The notes under the pieces were generated by a model. That model was not told the origin of the DNA, ran no database searches, and saw nothing but the letters and a program-made list of their open reading frames with translations. 64,000 nt of DNA from NCBI RefSeq assembly GCF_963662255.1, contig NC_085072.1, positions 5,481,001 to 5,545,000 of the forward strand, in the 5' to 3' direction. Numbering within the stretch: the stretch's first letter is position 1; each line of letters begins with the position of its first letter. The stretch comes from Cinclus cinclus. Lineage: Eukaryota; Chordata; Aves; Passeriformes; Cinclidae. Shown in pieces: positions 1 to 12,412 of the stretch. The translations under genes and the position numbers were made by a program.

Positions 1-3000
1 CCATGCTGTGAAATCAATGCGGTGCCAAAGCCGCCCGCACAAATTACAGCTGATTAGAGCAGTGGTTCTCATAAACTCGGTGTGGCCGTACCCTGCCTGG
101 AGGCCAGCCCGTGGTGGGGGTGGGTAGAGGGGACCTTTCCGTGGGATCTTCCAGCAAATTGCACCTCCAGCAAATCCCTGTGGCTGTGGCAGCAGCCGGG
201 GAGCTCCGAGCAGGGACCACAGCGTTCGTGCCCCTGGCACGGCCAAACCCGCTCCGGGTGTCCCTCCCTGTCCCTGCACGCAGGAGCTGTCCCCTGCCTG
301 TCTCCCCCAGCACTGAAATGCTTATTTCATTGCTTTAATGAAAATTATTGCTCGGGCCATAAAATCTGGGAGACCTTAAAAGGAGCCCTTTAAAAGGACC
401 AGGAGCAGCGCCCGGTGTTTGGGGTGAGGCTGAGCCGCTTCCATCGTGGGGAGCTCCCCATTGCTCTGCCCCATTGTGGTGGAGGGAGCTGCTGGCAGGC
501 TGGGGGAGATGGAGCTGGCCTTTTCTGGGACACCTCACCTCCCAAACCACTAAGGAGCTGCAAAACACATTTGTTTGCAGCCTCCTGCAGCGTGACAGGT
601 TCTCAGTGTGCTCTTGAGCCTGCAAAGAAGACTGAACAAAGCTTTAGCAGCTCTGAAATCATGAGAGACTGACCCCAAAGCCACTTTCCACCGTGCTGAT
701 GGGTTTGGGCTGCAAAGAGCCAAAGCCCCCATGAAAAGAGGGGGGCCCTAGGCTGCCCACACAGCTAAGGGCACATTAATGGGAGGAGAATTGATTTTCT
801 GGATTGCAGCACAGACCTGGATCTTGGGAAGCCCTGGTCCCAAAGGTGTTATATTTAGTTTCTTTTGGAACATGATCTAGTAGCCCTTAAAATGGGGAAT
901 AGAATGTATCAGTACTAAAGTTATTTTTATTTTTCACCAGTGTTACAGAGAGCTTTTTTATGGTTGTGTGTGTGTGTGTATGTGTCTGTAACATAATTAT
1001 ACCTCGTCTGTTTTCAGTAGCCACTTGTTACAGCATCTCTCTGTTAGGGCTCAAAACTGTATTTTGACTATTAAAGTGATGGGAAAATCCTTATCCCTTC
1101 ACCTGACTGGGTTGGTGGGTCCCACCCACCCCCAACCATGTCCCACTGATGACAATCTTGCCAAATTCCACCTCTCCTCGGTGTTGTACATTCTGGCGCT
1201 GACGACGTCGCTCCGTGCTCTTGGGTTCCTTGTGTTTGGTCGCTGAGCCAGCTGGGTGTTAATGTGCTTTTCCACAAGAATTGAGAGTTTGATAGTCTTT
1301 AACTGTCAGTCCAGTGTATTAATCTGTGTTGCCACCACTCTGAGCCCAGCCTCGTGCGTATTGCAGATAACCATCGTGCCGGGACAGCCATGGCAGTGCA
1401 GGGCTGCATTTGGCAAGGGAAGACAAATTAAAAATGTATCCAGTCGATTAAAAAAACAAAAAAAAAGGAGCGATTTAATGATGGCTGACATCAAGAGAAG
1501 ATCCAAAAAATAGCATGCTTTGATTCCCATAATCATCCCAAGGCAGGCTGCTCATCTTTATTCATAGCCCTTCAAAGCCGTGCTCGGAGACGCTGGAGCA
1601 GCTCGGAGCTGTCGTGCTCAGACGGAGCTCTTTAGAGGCTGAACACGCAGCAACCCTTCCCCTTTTAATTTTAGGGTGCAATTAAAGTGATGAGAGCTCT
1701 GCTGTTGGCTCCGTGCTGGCAGAGAGGCAGGAAAAACGGATCTGGGGAGCTGGGCTGGTGTGGGGTCACATAAAGCTGCTCCTTTTAATGCCATGTTTTA
1801 AGCTGGTTTAAGAAGGCAGCAAAATTAGAAAGCAAAAGATCTCCAAAAGTGTTTCAGGGCACTAAGGAAGGCTCAGGGGACGCAGCACAGGGACAGGGTT
1901 TAGCAGTGTGGCTGGAAAGGGCTGTCAGAGGCACTGAGGGAATACTGGGAAGCTGCTCTGCCCTGCTGGATTTGGGGGAAAAGTCAGGATTTGGTGAGGT
2001 CCTGACACAGGGTGACCAGAGGAGCTGTGGCTGCCCCATCCCTGGAAGTGTCCAAGGCTGGGTTGGACTGAACTTGAAGCATCCTGGGATGGTGGAAGGT
2101 GTCCCTGCCCGTGGAAACAGGATGAGCTGTCCCTTCCAACCCAAACCACTCTGGGATTCTATTAATTTGTGATTCTGTGATTTCCTGCAGTCCCATCCCA
2201 GCCTCCAGCCTCTTTCCACAGGCAATCCCTGCAGGACTGGCATCTCAGAAACCAGCCTTGAGCATGCTGGAGGCTTCATTACCTCACACACTTGGGTGTT
2301 TTCTGAGCCAGGTGTTCAAATGCTGTTATTGCTACTGAATCCTTTTGCAATTAAGGAAATTCTGAGATAGATTTTTTCTTCCCTGAGTGTTCCCCACTCT
2401 CCTGCATTGCACAAATCCAGCTGGAATTCTGTCTTTCAACCTGAGATTAAAGCCAAAGCAGCTCGGGGTGAATTAACTTGCACATTGCAATCCCCATATT
2501 TTCCACCAGCCTCTGATACTGGTAAATTATGTTTCTTTGCCCCCTTTTTCCTGCTTTGTTCACAATGATGCCATCAGTGCACCTGTAAAGGGAATGGTCT
2601 GGGATGGTTCTGACTGGTGTTGTCCATAACACATCTCTGACCATTGCAAGGCCAAGAACTACTGCTGGGTATTAAATGCATCGTTCCCATTCCAGAGGAT
2701 GATTGCAGAGCAGGACAATTTCCCTGGAAACACACAAGTCATGGATAGAACTGGAATTGTGAATCAAAAGGCATTAAGTGGAAATGTAGTCAGGAAGTGC
2801 CTGAAATATTGGAATTTTAATGCAAAGCTGTGTTGGCTGCCACGTCCCTCATGCTGCCATTGGTGCACTGAAATTAGACTTGGTTATCCCAAGGTCTTGC
2901 AGGAAAAACAAATTACCCTCGCTGCTGGACGTCAGGGATTCCTAAATTTGGCACCTTGCAAAGAGAACAGGCTCTTAATTCATCACCTGAGACCCCAAAA

Positions 3001-3640
3001 TGTGGCAAAAGGGAGGCTTTGCATCATCCTCCAGCACAGGAGCAGCTCTTGTTTCTTAATTTCCCATCCTTTACTATGCAACTGATTTTCATGGAGTCTT
3101 GCCAGGATGGAGATGGCTGGATATAGTTTTGACTTTGCTTTCCTTCTTTCACACGTGCAAGTGGGTAATGCAGAAATGTTTCCATGACTGTCCCACCTGG
3201 GACATGCACTGGGTCTATGAACAGTGAAATATTGGGAAATTCTGTGTATCCAAGTGGAAATCTGAACTCATCTCTAAATCCTGACTAATCAGGTGCCACA
3301 GGAGCGATGCAATTTTGGACTGGAGATGCTAAATGCAGTCTTGTTACTCTCAGCTCATTTTAAATTCAGGTTTTGCCAGTGAGCTGTGTTGCAACTGTTT
3401 CAAACTTGTTTGGTTTTTTTTATACCAGTCTGATGCTAAAACCAGCTGCTGCGTCTCCTTGTCCTGGTGACTCCACCATGGTGTGGGCCTTGTGTTCAAT
3501 TCCTGGTTTAAAAAGTGATTTTTTTTTTTTCAGTTGTGTGATTTTTTTACCTGATGTTGAATTTATTTTTTTCTTTTTTCTCATTAGAACTTGAAACTGT
3601 TCTTTCATATGCAAAGTTCAATAAAATGGCTGAACCACAG
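1..3640. other. Left flank, probably downstream of KCNA3; no coding gene seen
   Basis: No open frame here resembles a known protein. The stretch alternates GC-rich sequence with AT-rich patches at about 840-1060 and 1290-1560. The first of these carries a short TG run at 964-980. A CR1 tail lies at 1985-2182 and a good poly(A) signal at 3620. By known amniote synteny KCNA3 should lie to the left on the same strand, so part of this could be KCNA3 3' UTR or flank. That is inference from gene order only. Confidence 0.5.
1985..2182 (+). mobile_element. CR1 LINE, 3'-end fragment
   Basis: The sequence reads as the sense 3' UTR of an avian CR1 element: a block like 'cagaggagctgtggctgcc', then 'ggaagtgtccaaggctgg', then 'ggtggaaggtgtccctgcc', then 'cccttccaacccaaaccac', ending in the short ATTCT/TGTGATT tail at about 2155-2182. 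This is a typical 5'-truncated copy with no reverse transcriptase. The 5' boundary is approximate. Confidence 0.85.
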
Positions 3641-3645
3641 CGCGT
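3588..3645 (+). promoter_or_regulatory. Candidate terminal exon and poly(A) site of an upstream transcript
   Basis: AATAAA lies at 3620-3625, followed by a GT-rich stretch (about 3640-3655), which is the usual arrangement of a vertebrate cleavage site. Just before it a long T-rich tract ends in 'ttctcattag' at 3587, a plausible 3' splice site. A short last exon or the end of a long 3' UTR would both fit. A + strand gene to the left (KCNA3 by synteny) is the obvious owner, but nothing here proves it. Confidence 0.35.
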
Positions 3646-4133
3646 GGTGTTTGATACTGAAGTGGGGGGAGAGCAGATGTTGGGATGAAAAGGGTGGTGT
3701 GGGGATGAGGTTTGAGGAGTGTCCCCTTACGTGAACTCATATTTCAGGATGAATTAATCTGAAATTTAATGCTGTTCACAGGAGTCAAATTTACCCTGCT
3801 AGACAAATAAAATCCTGAGGTAAAATCTGAACATTTCCAGCATCCCACCCAGCCCCCTGGACTGAGGAAACCCCAGGCAAACCCTTAAAATGTTGATGAT
3901 GTGTCACAAGAAGGGATGTCCCTGCGTGCTTGGGCACACGAGCACAGGAGGAGGGGTCTGAGCTCCCGCTCTGAGCACAGGTGGAAATCCTGCAAAAGGA
4001 GCTCGGAAGCTCATTTGAAAACCTTGTTCGTGGCTACAAACCACATCCTGAGCTTCACCCAAAAGCGGCCAAAGAGTGTCAACATCTCGGTTTAGGTTTT
4101 TGGCTGCCTTAAAAATACTGAAGTTGTTTCTCC

Positions 4134-4302
4134 TGTGTTGCCCAGAGAAGCTGTGGCTGCCCCATCCAAGTCCAGGCTGGAGGTATCTGGGCTATTGGGA
4201 GGTGGTTCCACGCATGGCAGGAGGTGAAACATGATGAGCTCTAAGGTCTCTCCCCACCCAAACCATTCCAAGATTCCATGGTTTGATGATTCCATGATAA
4301 AG
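4134..4302 (+). mobile_element. CR1 LINE, 3'-end fragment (diverged)
   Basis: It begins with the CR1 motif 'cccagagaagctgtggctgc', continues through a degraded middle ('ccacgcatggcagg') and ends with 'cccaaaccattccaagattc' and repeated 'gattccatg' tail units. The copy is more diverged than the others, suggesting an older insertion. Confidence 0.8.
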
Positions 4303-5406
4303 TGATTTGACCTTCGCATACAAGTGCTGCTCTGCTTTGTCCCAGACCAGAGGTTCCTGCAGAGGCTGCTGCAAGGGCATTTTATTTCAGTGGTCCCTGA
4401 GCCAGGAGCACAGATTATTATCCAAGTGACTTGGTTATTTTTGCAAATCCCCATTCTGGGGCTGAAATTCCAGGAGGAAATCCTGCAAGAGGCATCAGGT
4501 GCTGAGCTGGGGGCTCAGGACTGGGAGCAGAGCAGCAGCCACCCTGGGCAGGATCACCCCAGGGGAATTCAGGAGTGGCAGAGAATCTCAAATTGCTGAA
4601 CTTTACAATACATCTCCTGTTGGCCTCAGGAATTGTGATAGGGGCAAAGAACTTCTTATAAAGCAGCATTGAGTGCTGGAACTGCTCTGTGTGGTTTCAC
4701 CTGCCTGCTCTCGAGGTTTGCTGTGGGCACCAGCTCTGCTGGGGGAAGATGATCCATGGTAAGAAAAGTCAGCTCCAGCTCAAAAGCTCCCAAATCCTCT
4801 CAGTGTGGCTGTGCTGGATGGTGCCACAGTAACTCCTGGCTGCTGTGAGTGGCAGGGCAGATTTTGGGCTGGTTCAGGGGCTCTCTGAGGTGGGTTTTAG
4901 CAGCTCTTGCTGCTGCTTTGTCTGCTGTGACCTTGATGTCTGTATCAGCTCCCCGAAGGGTCGTGGTTGTGTCTCCAGCTGCAGGTTTCCGTTGATGTGT
5001 GATTACCTGGGGGGTGCTTGAGCATCCGGGAAAAACAGGATGTGGCAAACCCTGAGATGCAGATGGGGCATGAATGGCACCAACCACAACCAGGCCCAGT
5101 TAGGAAGGACAGGTCTGGCAACCGGGATTGCTTGTGGAGCCACGGGAAACACCTTCCACAGCACGCGGTGTGTAGGGCAGTGATCCCACACCCAGTCCAG
5201 GAGGAGCCTTGGTTTGAGGTCCCCCCAGCCCCTGTGGGCTTTGCAGGGTTCCCAGCCCATTCCTGGGGTGATCAGAAGGTGCAGGAGATGGAGCTGCAGA
5301 GGGACAATGTGTGGTCAGTGCCAGCAGCTCCTCTGCCCAGAGCCCGGCTGTGTCTGCCAGATTTTGGAGGGAAGAGCAGAGGGGGAAGAGAGGCTGGTGA
5401 GGACAC

Positions 5407-5450
5407 GGTGGGTTCCAGGGTGGGTTCCAGGGTGGGTTCCAGGGTGGGTG
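5407..5450. repeat. 12-bp minisatellite, about 3.5 copies
   Basis: The unit ccagggtgggtt is repeated almost perfectly. Because 12 is a multiple of three it gives short repeated peptides in open frames on both strands. These are shadows of the repeat and not a protein. Confidence 0.85.
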
Positions 5451-6956
5451 CTTCCTGCTGCATGTCCAGAGGTTATAAAGGGTAAATGGCCCTGAGGCAG
5501 TCCCACAGTGCTGGGTTCTCTGAGCCACCCCTGGGGCGAGCCCTGGTGCTCTGAATTTCACAAAGAAATTCAGCTGAAATGAGAATCTAGAGGGTCCTGG
5601 CTGTGCACAGGATGGTCTCTGCTGCCTTTTAGCTCCTGCTTTGCTCTGCCAGAGTAGGGGCATCCCCTGGGAGGACTGGTGGCTGTGGCAGCTCCGGCAG
5701 CACATCCCTGCACAGCAATGGAGCTGCGCTGTAAATCCTTCCCTCTCTGCCTTGAAATTTCCTACTTGGGAAACTCCCTGGGAGCCATTTGCTCCCTGCA
5801 TGGTGGAGAAATATCAATTCATCATTGCCTGCTCAGCACCTCAGCACCGTGCAGGATTTTAATGACCTGTGTCCTGTCCCTCTTTCCAAGCCAGAGCATC
5901 TGGATCTTCCAACCGTGACTTTCCCAGGATGCTGCAAAGGGGTTCTCCCAGCCTGGAGTCAGGCTCCTACAGGTATTTCCCTGCTCCTCAAACCACACTT
6001 TGCTAAGGAGCCCTTGTCTCAGACCCTTCACTTCCTGCCTTTTGATTGGATAGTGGTATCCAAAGGATCTTCCTTTGTATTCCAACCAGGCTGGCATCCT
6101 TGTGCAATGGGTGTTTGTCCACCCCTCTGCTTTCATTTTTATGCATGGGAACGCTAAGGTTAACATTTCCCCTATGGCATTCTCCTTTATTTGACAGCAC
6201 CTTGTCCAGGCCGTTTGTAATTATTCAATTTATTGAGAGATTCTTGATTTTGTTTTCCCAGTGCAATATTTCCAGCCCCCCACTTCACCAGGCTGGTCCA
6301 CGGGCAGCCCTGATCCTGAGGATTTGGGTGGTGTTTCTACCCTGTTGGTATTTGGGAAGGGTGGAACACAATTTATTTCCTGCTCTGTCAGGTGTCAGAG
6401 TCACCTCTTGGTTTATCCTGATGGCAGGAAAGGAAATATTCCTCTGGCTTCTCAGGGCTGTGGAATCACAGAGAGTGCTTCAGGGACAGTCATTCTGCAG
6501 AGTGAAGGGATTTTGGATGCTCCCAGTACCTTCCCTCAAACACGAGCACTTTTTAATATACCAATATTCCACAGCTCCAGAGGGTTTGAGCACAAATCAA
6601 GGGAACCCTCAGGATCTGGACCGTGGATCTGAGCTGCTCTTGCCCAGGCCAAGTCACCAGCACTGAGGGTGATTCCACAGCTCCCAGGAGTGCTCAGGGG
6701 TGCCTGGTGGGTGCTGCTTGTCTGGGAAAACGTGAGCTGGAAGCAGAGTGTGGGGAGGGGGAGAAGGGGAAGCCGTAGCTAAAAATAGCTATTTTTGAAA
6801 GAAAGGTATGAAAACCTCTTTGAAGAAATGAGGGGAGAGGGGGAGTGTTTCCATGGAAACAGGGAAGTCTGTCTCTTCCCAAAAGAGGGGGTGGGAGATG
6901 AAGAAATAGTAAATACAGCAGAGGAATGACGGGGATGAGGATGCTGCCTGTCAGTG

Positions 6957-7014
6957 GCATTCCCCATGGATCCCAGTGCATTCCCCATGGATCCCAGTGC
7001 ATTCCCCATGGATT
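6957..7014. repeat. 21-bp tandem repeat, about 2.7 copies
   Basis: The unit gcattccccatggatcccag(t) is repeated two full times plus a partial copy. Like several other repeats in the window it contains CCATGGATCC. Confidence 0.8.
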
Positions 7015-7636
7015 CTGGGCAGGGGGCTCTGGGTTCTGGGTCCCAGTGGGAGCAGCTGGGGCTCTGGCACTGCCTGCCCACACAGCTTTGGAAGTGTCAC
7101 TTTGCATCCTCCCTGTGCCGCCTGCAGCCCTGGATCTGTCACCTGCCCAGGTCACCAGAGAGAGCAGTGACCCAGAGCTGCTGGGGACACCTTTCCAGGG
7201 CCAGGTCAGTGTCACCACCATGGGGCATCTCCAGCTGCTCCTGGCAGCTCTGCAGGGACAATAAACAATGAATGTCGTCCAAGTGCCTTGGAGATGTGCA
7301 TCAAATCTTGGCTTTTTTTTTTCCAGGAATTTTCCACCGTGGCTTGGCCATTTCCAGGACAAGCTGCAGGAGAGGGAACTGTGCTGGGCAGCAGAGATAT
7401 GGGGGACTTGGCCACAGGGTGAGGGTGGCTGGGGGCTTCTGGAGAGATTGAGGGCCGAGCAGAGTGGGCTGGCCTGTCCTGGAATTTGGCACAGCTCCCA
7501 AACTGGCCCCATCCACAATTTGGCTGGGTGTGGCTCACAGTTTGGCACAGCTCATAGTTTGGCACGGCTCTGAATCTGGCACAGGCCGGGTTTGGCACAA
7601 CCTAGGATTTTAACTAAAAGGGGTCAATTTAGATTT

Positions 7637-7848
7637 GATCCTCCCTGTGAGGGTGGGCAGGCCCTGGCACAGGGTGCCCAGAGCAGCTGTGGCTGCCCCT
7701 GGATCCCTGGAAGTGTCCAAGGCCAGGTTGGACCCTGGGGCTTGGAGCAGCCTGGGATGGTGGAAGGTGTCCCTGCCATGGCAGGGTGTTGAAGTGAATG
7801 GCTTTTAAGCTCCCTCCCAACCCAAACTATTCAGTGATTCCATGATTT
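7637..7848 (+). mobile_element. CR1 LINE, 3'-end fragment
   Basis: This is a well-preserved CR1 tail in sense orientation: 'ccctgtgagggtgggcaggc', 'agagcagctgtggctgcccc', 'ggaagtgtccaaggccaggt', 'ggtggaaggtgtccctgcca', 'cccaacccaaactattcagt' and a terminal 'gattccatgatt'. Confidence 0.9.
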
Positions 7849-9541
7849 GGCACCGCTCCCCATCTGGCACGGCCATGGGGCCAGCCTGTCCTGTCACAGC
7901 CCAGGGCTTTGGCAGCCCTGGGGCCATTCCACTCGGGACCACCTCGTGTCTGACACTGCCTCAGTGCCACCATGCCCACGGTGCCACCATGGCCAGGCCG
8001 TGGGGAAGGCACTCCCACCCTGAGCCCTTGGCTTCTCCTCCCTGCAAGCAGCTCTGCGTGAGAGGAAGAGAAGAGGGAAATCATCCTCTCAAACAGCTTT
8101 TCCTCCTGGCTTGTTTGCAGTCCTGCAGCTCCTTGGGGAGGGATGAAAGCTTGGGGTGATGGGAACATCTCACCCCACTCTGTGGCTCAGATCTGACCTT
8201 CAGCAGCTCTTGGCCTCCCTCCCAGCACCAGCAGACACTCAGGCTGAGCCCCACAGGCTCTAAAAACAGAGTCTGCAGGGCTGCTCATCCCATCTGTGCT
8301 GTGAGGGAGGTGTTTCCAGCCCAGCCATCACCTGCATGGGGAGCCAGTCCCAGGGCTGATGGCTGGAGGGAGTTGTGACCCACCAGGGCAGTGCAGAGGG
8401 GACCCTGAGGCCACCTACAGCTCCCCCCAGGCAAAAGAAATTTGTCTGCACACACTGGTCATCTCCAGCCCAGGTTTTAGGTGTTTCCAGCAGTGTCAAC
8501 TCTCCTGCAGGTTTCTTCCATTTCCCCTTAGTCTTCTCTTCCCTAATCTCAACAACCAGAAGGTTTCAACTTTTGGCCCATTTCCCTGTTTCTTAGTGAG
8601 CACCAGCCTCTGGAGTGAGAGAAAAGACCCCCAGAACTGGAGGAAGGAGGATGTTCCATCAGGAGATGGGCATGGGCTGGTCCAGACCTGAGGAAGAAGA
8701 AATCCAGATGTTCATCACATGCCCTTCATCTAGGGGTGCCACAGCCAGTCCTGGCTTGGCAAAGCAGGTGTTTAATTGGTATCATGGGTAAAGGTTTGGG
8801 TACATTTGGAGCCCTGAGGCCCCTCTGTCCTTGGTCCCTTTGGAACAGGAGGGCTGGGAGGACAGAGGGACGTGGTTGGGTCCCCTTGGTGAGGACATGG
8901 TGGCCCAGACCAGCTCAAATGACACCTGCCCCAGACCCAGGGGAGCTGGGGGATCTATCAGGGTGATGTGCAGGCCTGTGAGCCCTGCCTTCTTCCAGAG
9001 CTGGAAATCCTCACCCCTGGCTGGAAGGAGGTTTCTGATTCTTTTCCCTTCCTGAATTTGTGGAACCAAGTGGCCTGGAGAGCCTTTTAGCCAGAGTGGC
9101 AGGAGCATCCCTGGTGGGAAAGACCCTCCAGGCCCAGCAGCTGCCCCACACCAGCCCAGACCCGTCAGGGGCAGCCTGGCAGGAAATATTCACAGTCACC
9201 CCAGCACTGAAGTCCTCTGCCTTGTTTTGGTTGAGCTACAAGACTTCTGTTTACACAAACCCAGCTCCTCTCCAGACTGGCCCTCCAGGCTGGTGGAGCA
9301 TCTTTGGAGGCAAAGTGGCAATTCAGCCATCCTGACCAAAAGTGAATTCAGACTGCAGCCCAAAGGAGCTGTTTTTAAAAGAACTGGGTATTTTATTACA
9401 AAAAACACCTTGGAGAATTACAGAGGGATGTGTTTAATGTTAACTTTGCAGAGAGGTGATTTTTGCTGTTTTCCCTTCAGCAGCTGTGCCTTTCCAGGGA
9501 CCAGGAGAACCACAGAGGACCCATAAGCATCTCCCAGGGAC

Positions 9542-9663
9542 CAAGAGATCTCTGCAGAAACCAGGAGATTCTCCCAGGGTTTAGGAGATTCTCCCAGGGT
9601 TTAGAGCTCGTCCCAGGATCCAGGAGATTCTCCTGGGGTCCAGGAGGTTCTTCCAGGGACAAG
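9542..9663. repeat. Degenerate 20-bp minisatellite, about 6 copies
   Basis: Units built on 'ggagattctcccagggttta' recur every 20 bases (anchors near 9544, 9564, 9584, 9604, 9624, 9644) with substitutions increasing toward the edges. Confidence 0.75.
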
Positions 9664-10779
9664 GAGCCCTGCCCAGCCTCTCTTTTTGCTCTGCTCCTCC
9701 TTCCCCACATCACTCCAAGCAAAGCCCTGATCCTTCCCCCATCTCCCATGATGGGGGAAGCCACTCTGACCTTCTCCCCACACTGTTTTGGGATTCACCA
9801 GCAGCATCTGCCATGGCAGAGCAGAGCTGGCTCCGTGGCTCCGTGTCACCGTGTTCCCAGGCTCTGTTCATTTTTAGATGTCTCCTGGCATCCCCTCCTC
9901 TTGCCACCACCCACCCAGGGGGAGTGAGGAGGTTCTGAGGGTCCAGGAGCTCCATCCTCTGACGTCAGCAGCGGGTGGGAGGTCGGATGCTTTCCCTGGA
10001 GGGTGAATCACAGTCCTGGGAACTCGCTTACAGCTTTCACAGCTCCTAAAATGATACAAGGCCCAGTTATGTCAACACCTTCATCTGGAAAACCATGGCT
10101 CGGAGAGCGATGGGGCTCAGTGCTCTGCCCTGTCCAACCCCTCTGCTGGGCAGTGCTTGCTCCAGCTCGCATCCCCTTCCCAGAATGGCTGGTGGCATTT
10201 GCTCCAGTCCTCCTGGCTTTGCAGGAGGTGGGACGGGGTCCCCAGGAGGGACACCACAGAGAGTTGCCATTGACTGAGGCTGTGCAGGCAGCGTGAAGGT
10301 GGTGCCACAGGCTCTGTCCTCCAAGAGAGAGCTTACTCCACCCCTTCCCTGGCTTGGCACTTGCAGGTGCCCACCCTGGGTGCCCTAAGCAGTGGGGCTG
10401 GGTGTGGGTTGGGCTTTCCAATGACCCTGGGACTTGAATTCAGCTGTTCTGGATGAGGCCAGGCCTGGGGATAACCCTGCCCTGTGGCTTTCGTCCCTCC
10501 CCCACAGCACCACTTCTTGGATTGTCTCCCAGACCCACTGCCAGCAGGATACAGGGGGGAAATGATGGGGGAAAGCATAGGTTTTGCTATTTGTATGGCT
10601 GTCTGCAAACCCACAGAGGGTCGGAACAGCCCTTGGGGACATCCCTGGGGATAAAGGAAACAAGAAGAGACCACCCTGCGCACAGGATCACCTGGTTCCT
10701 GGAACATCCTCCCACCAAGTGCTTTTCCCAGCACCACACACGCAGAAGAATTCCAGTTTGGGTGTCTATAAGATCCATT

Positions 10780-11060
10780 GAGGTAAGAGAAATAATTCAG
10801 GAGGAAATCATTATTTAATAATAATACTGAGCAAAGGCGTCATCTTGTTAAATCCTTGTGAAACAGCCAAGTGGGTGCAGAGCTCAGCTCATCTGGTTCT
10901 CCGAAAGGCTGGGATCCGTCTGGAGCTGTCAGTGTGGCTGAGGGAGGTGGGTGCAGACACACAGATGATAATAATAGCTCACAATTAGGATAGTAAATCA
11001 GGAGAGAGCGTCACTCAATTCAGAGAAATTCCCCTGATTTGCTGGAGACAGGAGTTTGGC
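10780..11060. promoter_or_regulatory. AT-richer block, candidate conserved noncoding element
   Basis: About 280 bases stand out from the GC-rich surroundings, with clustered ATAAT/TAATAA motifs (around 10810-10830 and 10965-11000) and no repeat signature. Position about 4.5 kb upstream of the KCNA2 coding exon would suit an enhancer. This rests on composition only. Confidence 0.25.
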
Positions 11061-12239
11061 TCTTTGTACGGAGCTGGTGCTGTTTGGATGACAAATCCCC
11101 CTGGTTTTGCAGAAACCTTCACAAGGCAGCAGCAGGAGGAGCACGTTGGAAATTCAGCTCCACTTGAATTGTTCCATGCCCAGCCTCAGTTTCTACATAT
11201 TGCATAAGGATCAGCCTCGGGCAAATAATTTTCTGCATTCAACCCACCCTGCCATGGCAGATCTGGAAGAGGCTGAAATGGTGCAGCTGACATTAAAAAC
11301 CCTCGGCCAGAGTGGCCTCCTGCCCAGCTGAATGTGTGTGGAAAGGAAAACCCATAGTGCAAGGGCTGGTCATGGGGGATTCCCAGTTCTGCTGTAGGGT
11401 TAGACATTAATTTTCAATATTGGGATCTGGCTGGGGCTTGGGAAAATACAGTTTTTGTTGCAAGGTGAAGAGGAGTGTCAGGAGGAGTAGCAGGTGATCA
11501 CGTCCCCCAGAGCTGACCTGCTCTCCTTCTGGGCCACCCCCTGCTCCAGGCACCTCGGGGAGATAAAATACCCTGATTTACTCCTAGCATGTCCCCACAT
11601 CTCCCTGGATGTCTGGCCACCACACTGAGCACTGATTTTTTTCAGGTATTCAGGGGGTTCCAGGCCCTCCATCCCACCTCAGGGTGTCCCCGGAGATTCC
11701 TGTCAGTACTGGTAACTCCTGACTGCTGTATATGGGAACAGAAATATTTCCCATCGCCTCCTCCAGCACTTGTGCCTTGGGTGCCAGGAGCCATGTGGGA
11801 CTTGTTGCTTCCTTGGTGCTCCTTGTGGGGCCATGGGGGGATGGCAGAGTGGTCCAAACCTCGTGCCTGAAGGCAGGGAGTGAACCACAGGTCTTACATG
11901 TTGGTAGGAGCTTGGCCATCTCTTTCCCTTGGGATGGGAGGAGCCTCCTCATGAAGGGACTTCAATAAATACAAAGTGATATAAAACCATTGCTTTTTAC
12001 ATCCTCACCCCAGCCAAGGGCAGCCTCTGCAAGTCCAGTCCTGCCCCATCTCTCTCCCCGGAGCTGCAGGGAGCTGCTGGTTCTCCGTGCCCCGATCTCC
12101 CCGAGCAGATCCAGGCTGTTACCAAGAACATGGGATGGATGGGAGCCGCATGGCAAAGCAGCACCGTGTATCCAGGGATATGATTATTTCCCAGTGGTTG
12201 AAATCTAGGTCTCCTGCTTGGGAGGAGGGGTGCGGGGGA

Positions 12240-12412
12240 AGGGGGGCAAGACGCTCATATTAATCTTATGAATATTCATGGGGAAGCTGAGCTGCCTTCG
12301 GAGGTTGACTCCGGGGTACGAGTTTGGGGGGCTGTAGGTGAGAGGTGCCGGCAGCGGCGGGAGCAGAGCAGCTGCTTGTGCATTCTCCGCATGCCTGACT
12401 GCAGAGCCAAGC
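12240..12412 (+). promoter_or_regulatory. Candidate KCNA2 promoter and 5' noncoding exon
   Basis: A block with CpGs and a GCAGCGGCGG stretch ends at 12412 in a near-ideal splice donor (AAGC followed by GTAAGT). It opens with a 12-bp perfect palindrome, ATGAATATTCAT (12268-12279), that fits POU-dimer sites. Known KCNA2 genes have noncoding leader exons upstream of a single coding exon, and this donor could join the acceptor at 15499. The transcription start is not visible and the exon limits are a guess. Confidence 0.4.

Larger units (their letters stand above)
3646..12239. other. Intergenic stretch upstream of KCNA2
   Basis: No recognisable gene. It contains CR1 tails (4134-4302, 7637-7848), three small tandem repeats (5407-5450, 6957-7014, 9542-9663) and a more AT-rich, possibly conserved block at 10780-11060. 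The longest open frames here (for example 5100-5801 and 6694-7548, both on the - strand) are rich in Pro, Ser and Trp, run across repeats and match no family I know, so I treat them as chance. An isolated AATAAA at 11964 lacks a convincing GT-rich downstream element. Confidence 0.6.

Noticed and set aside
11964..11969. AATAAA as a gene end
   Set aside because: No convincing GT-rich downstream element and no upstream exon. Probably chance.
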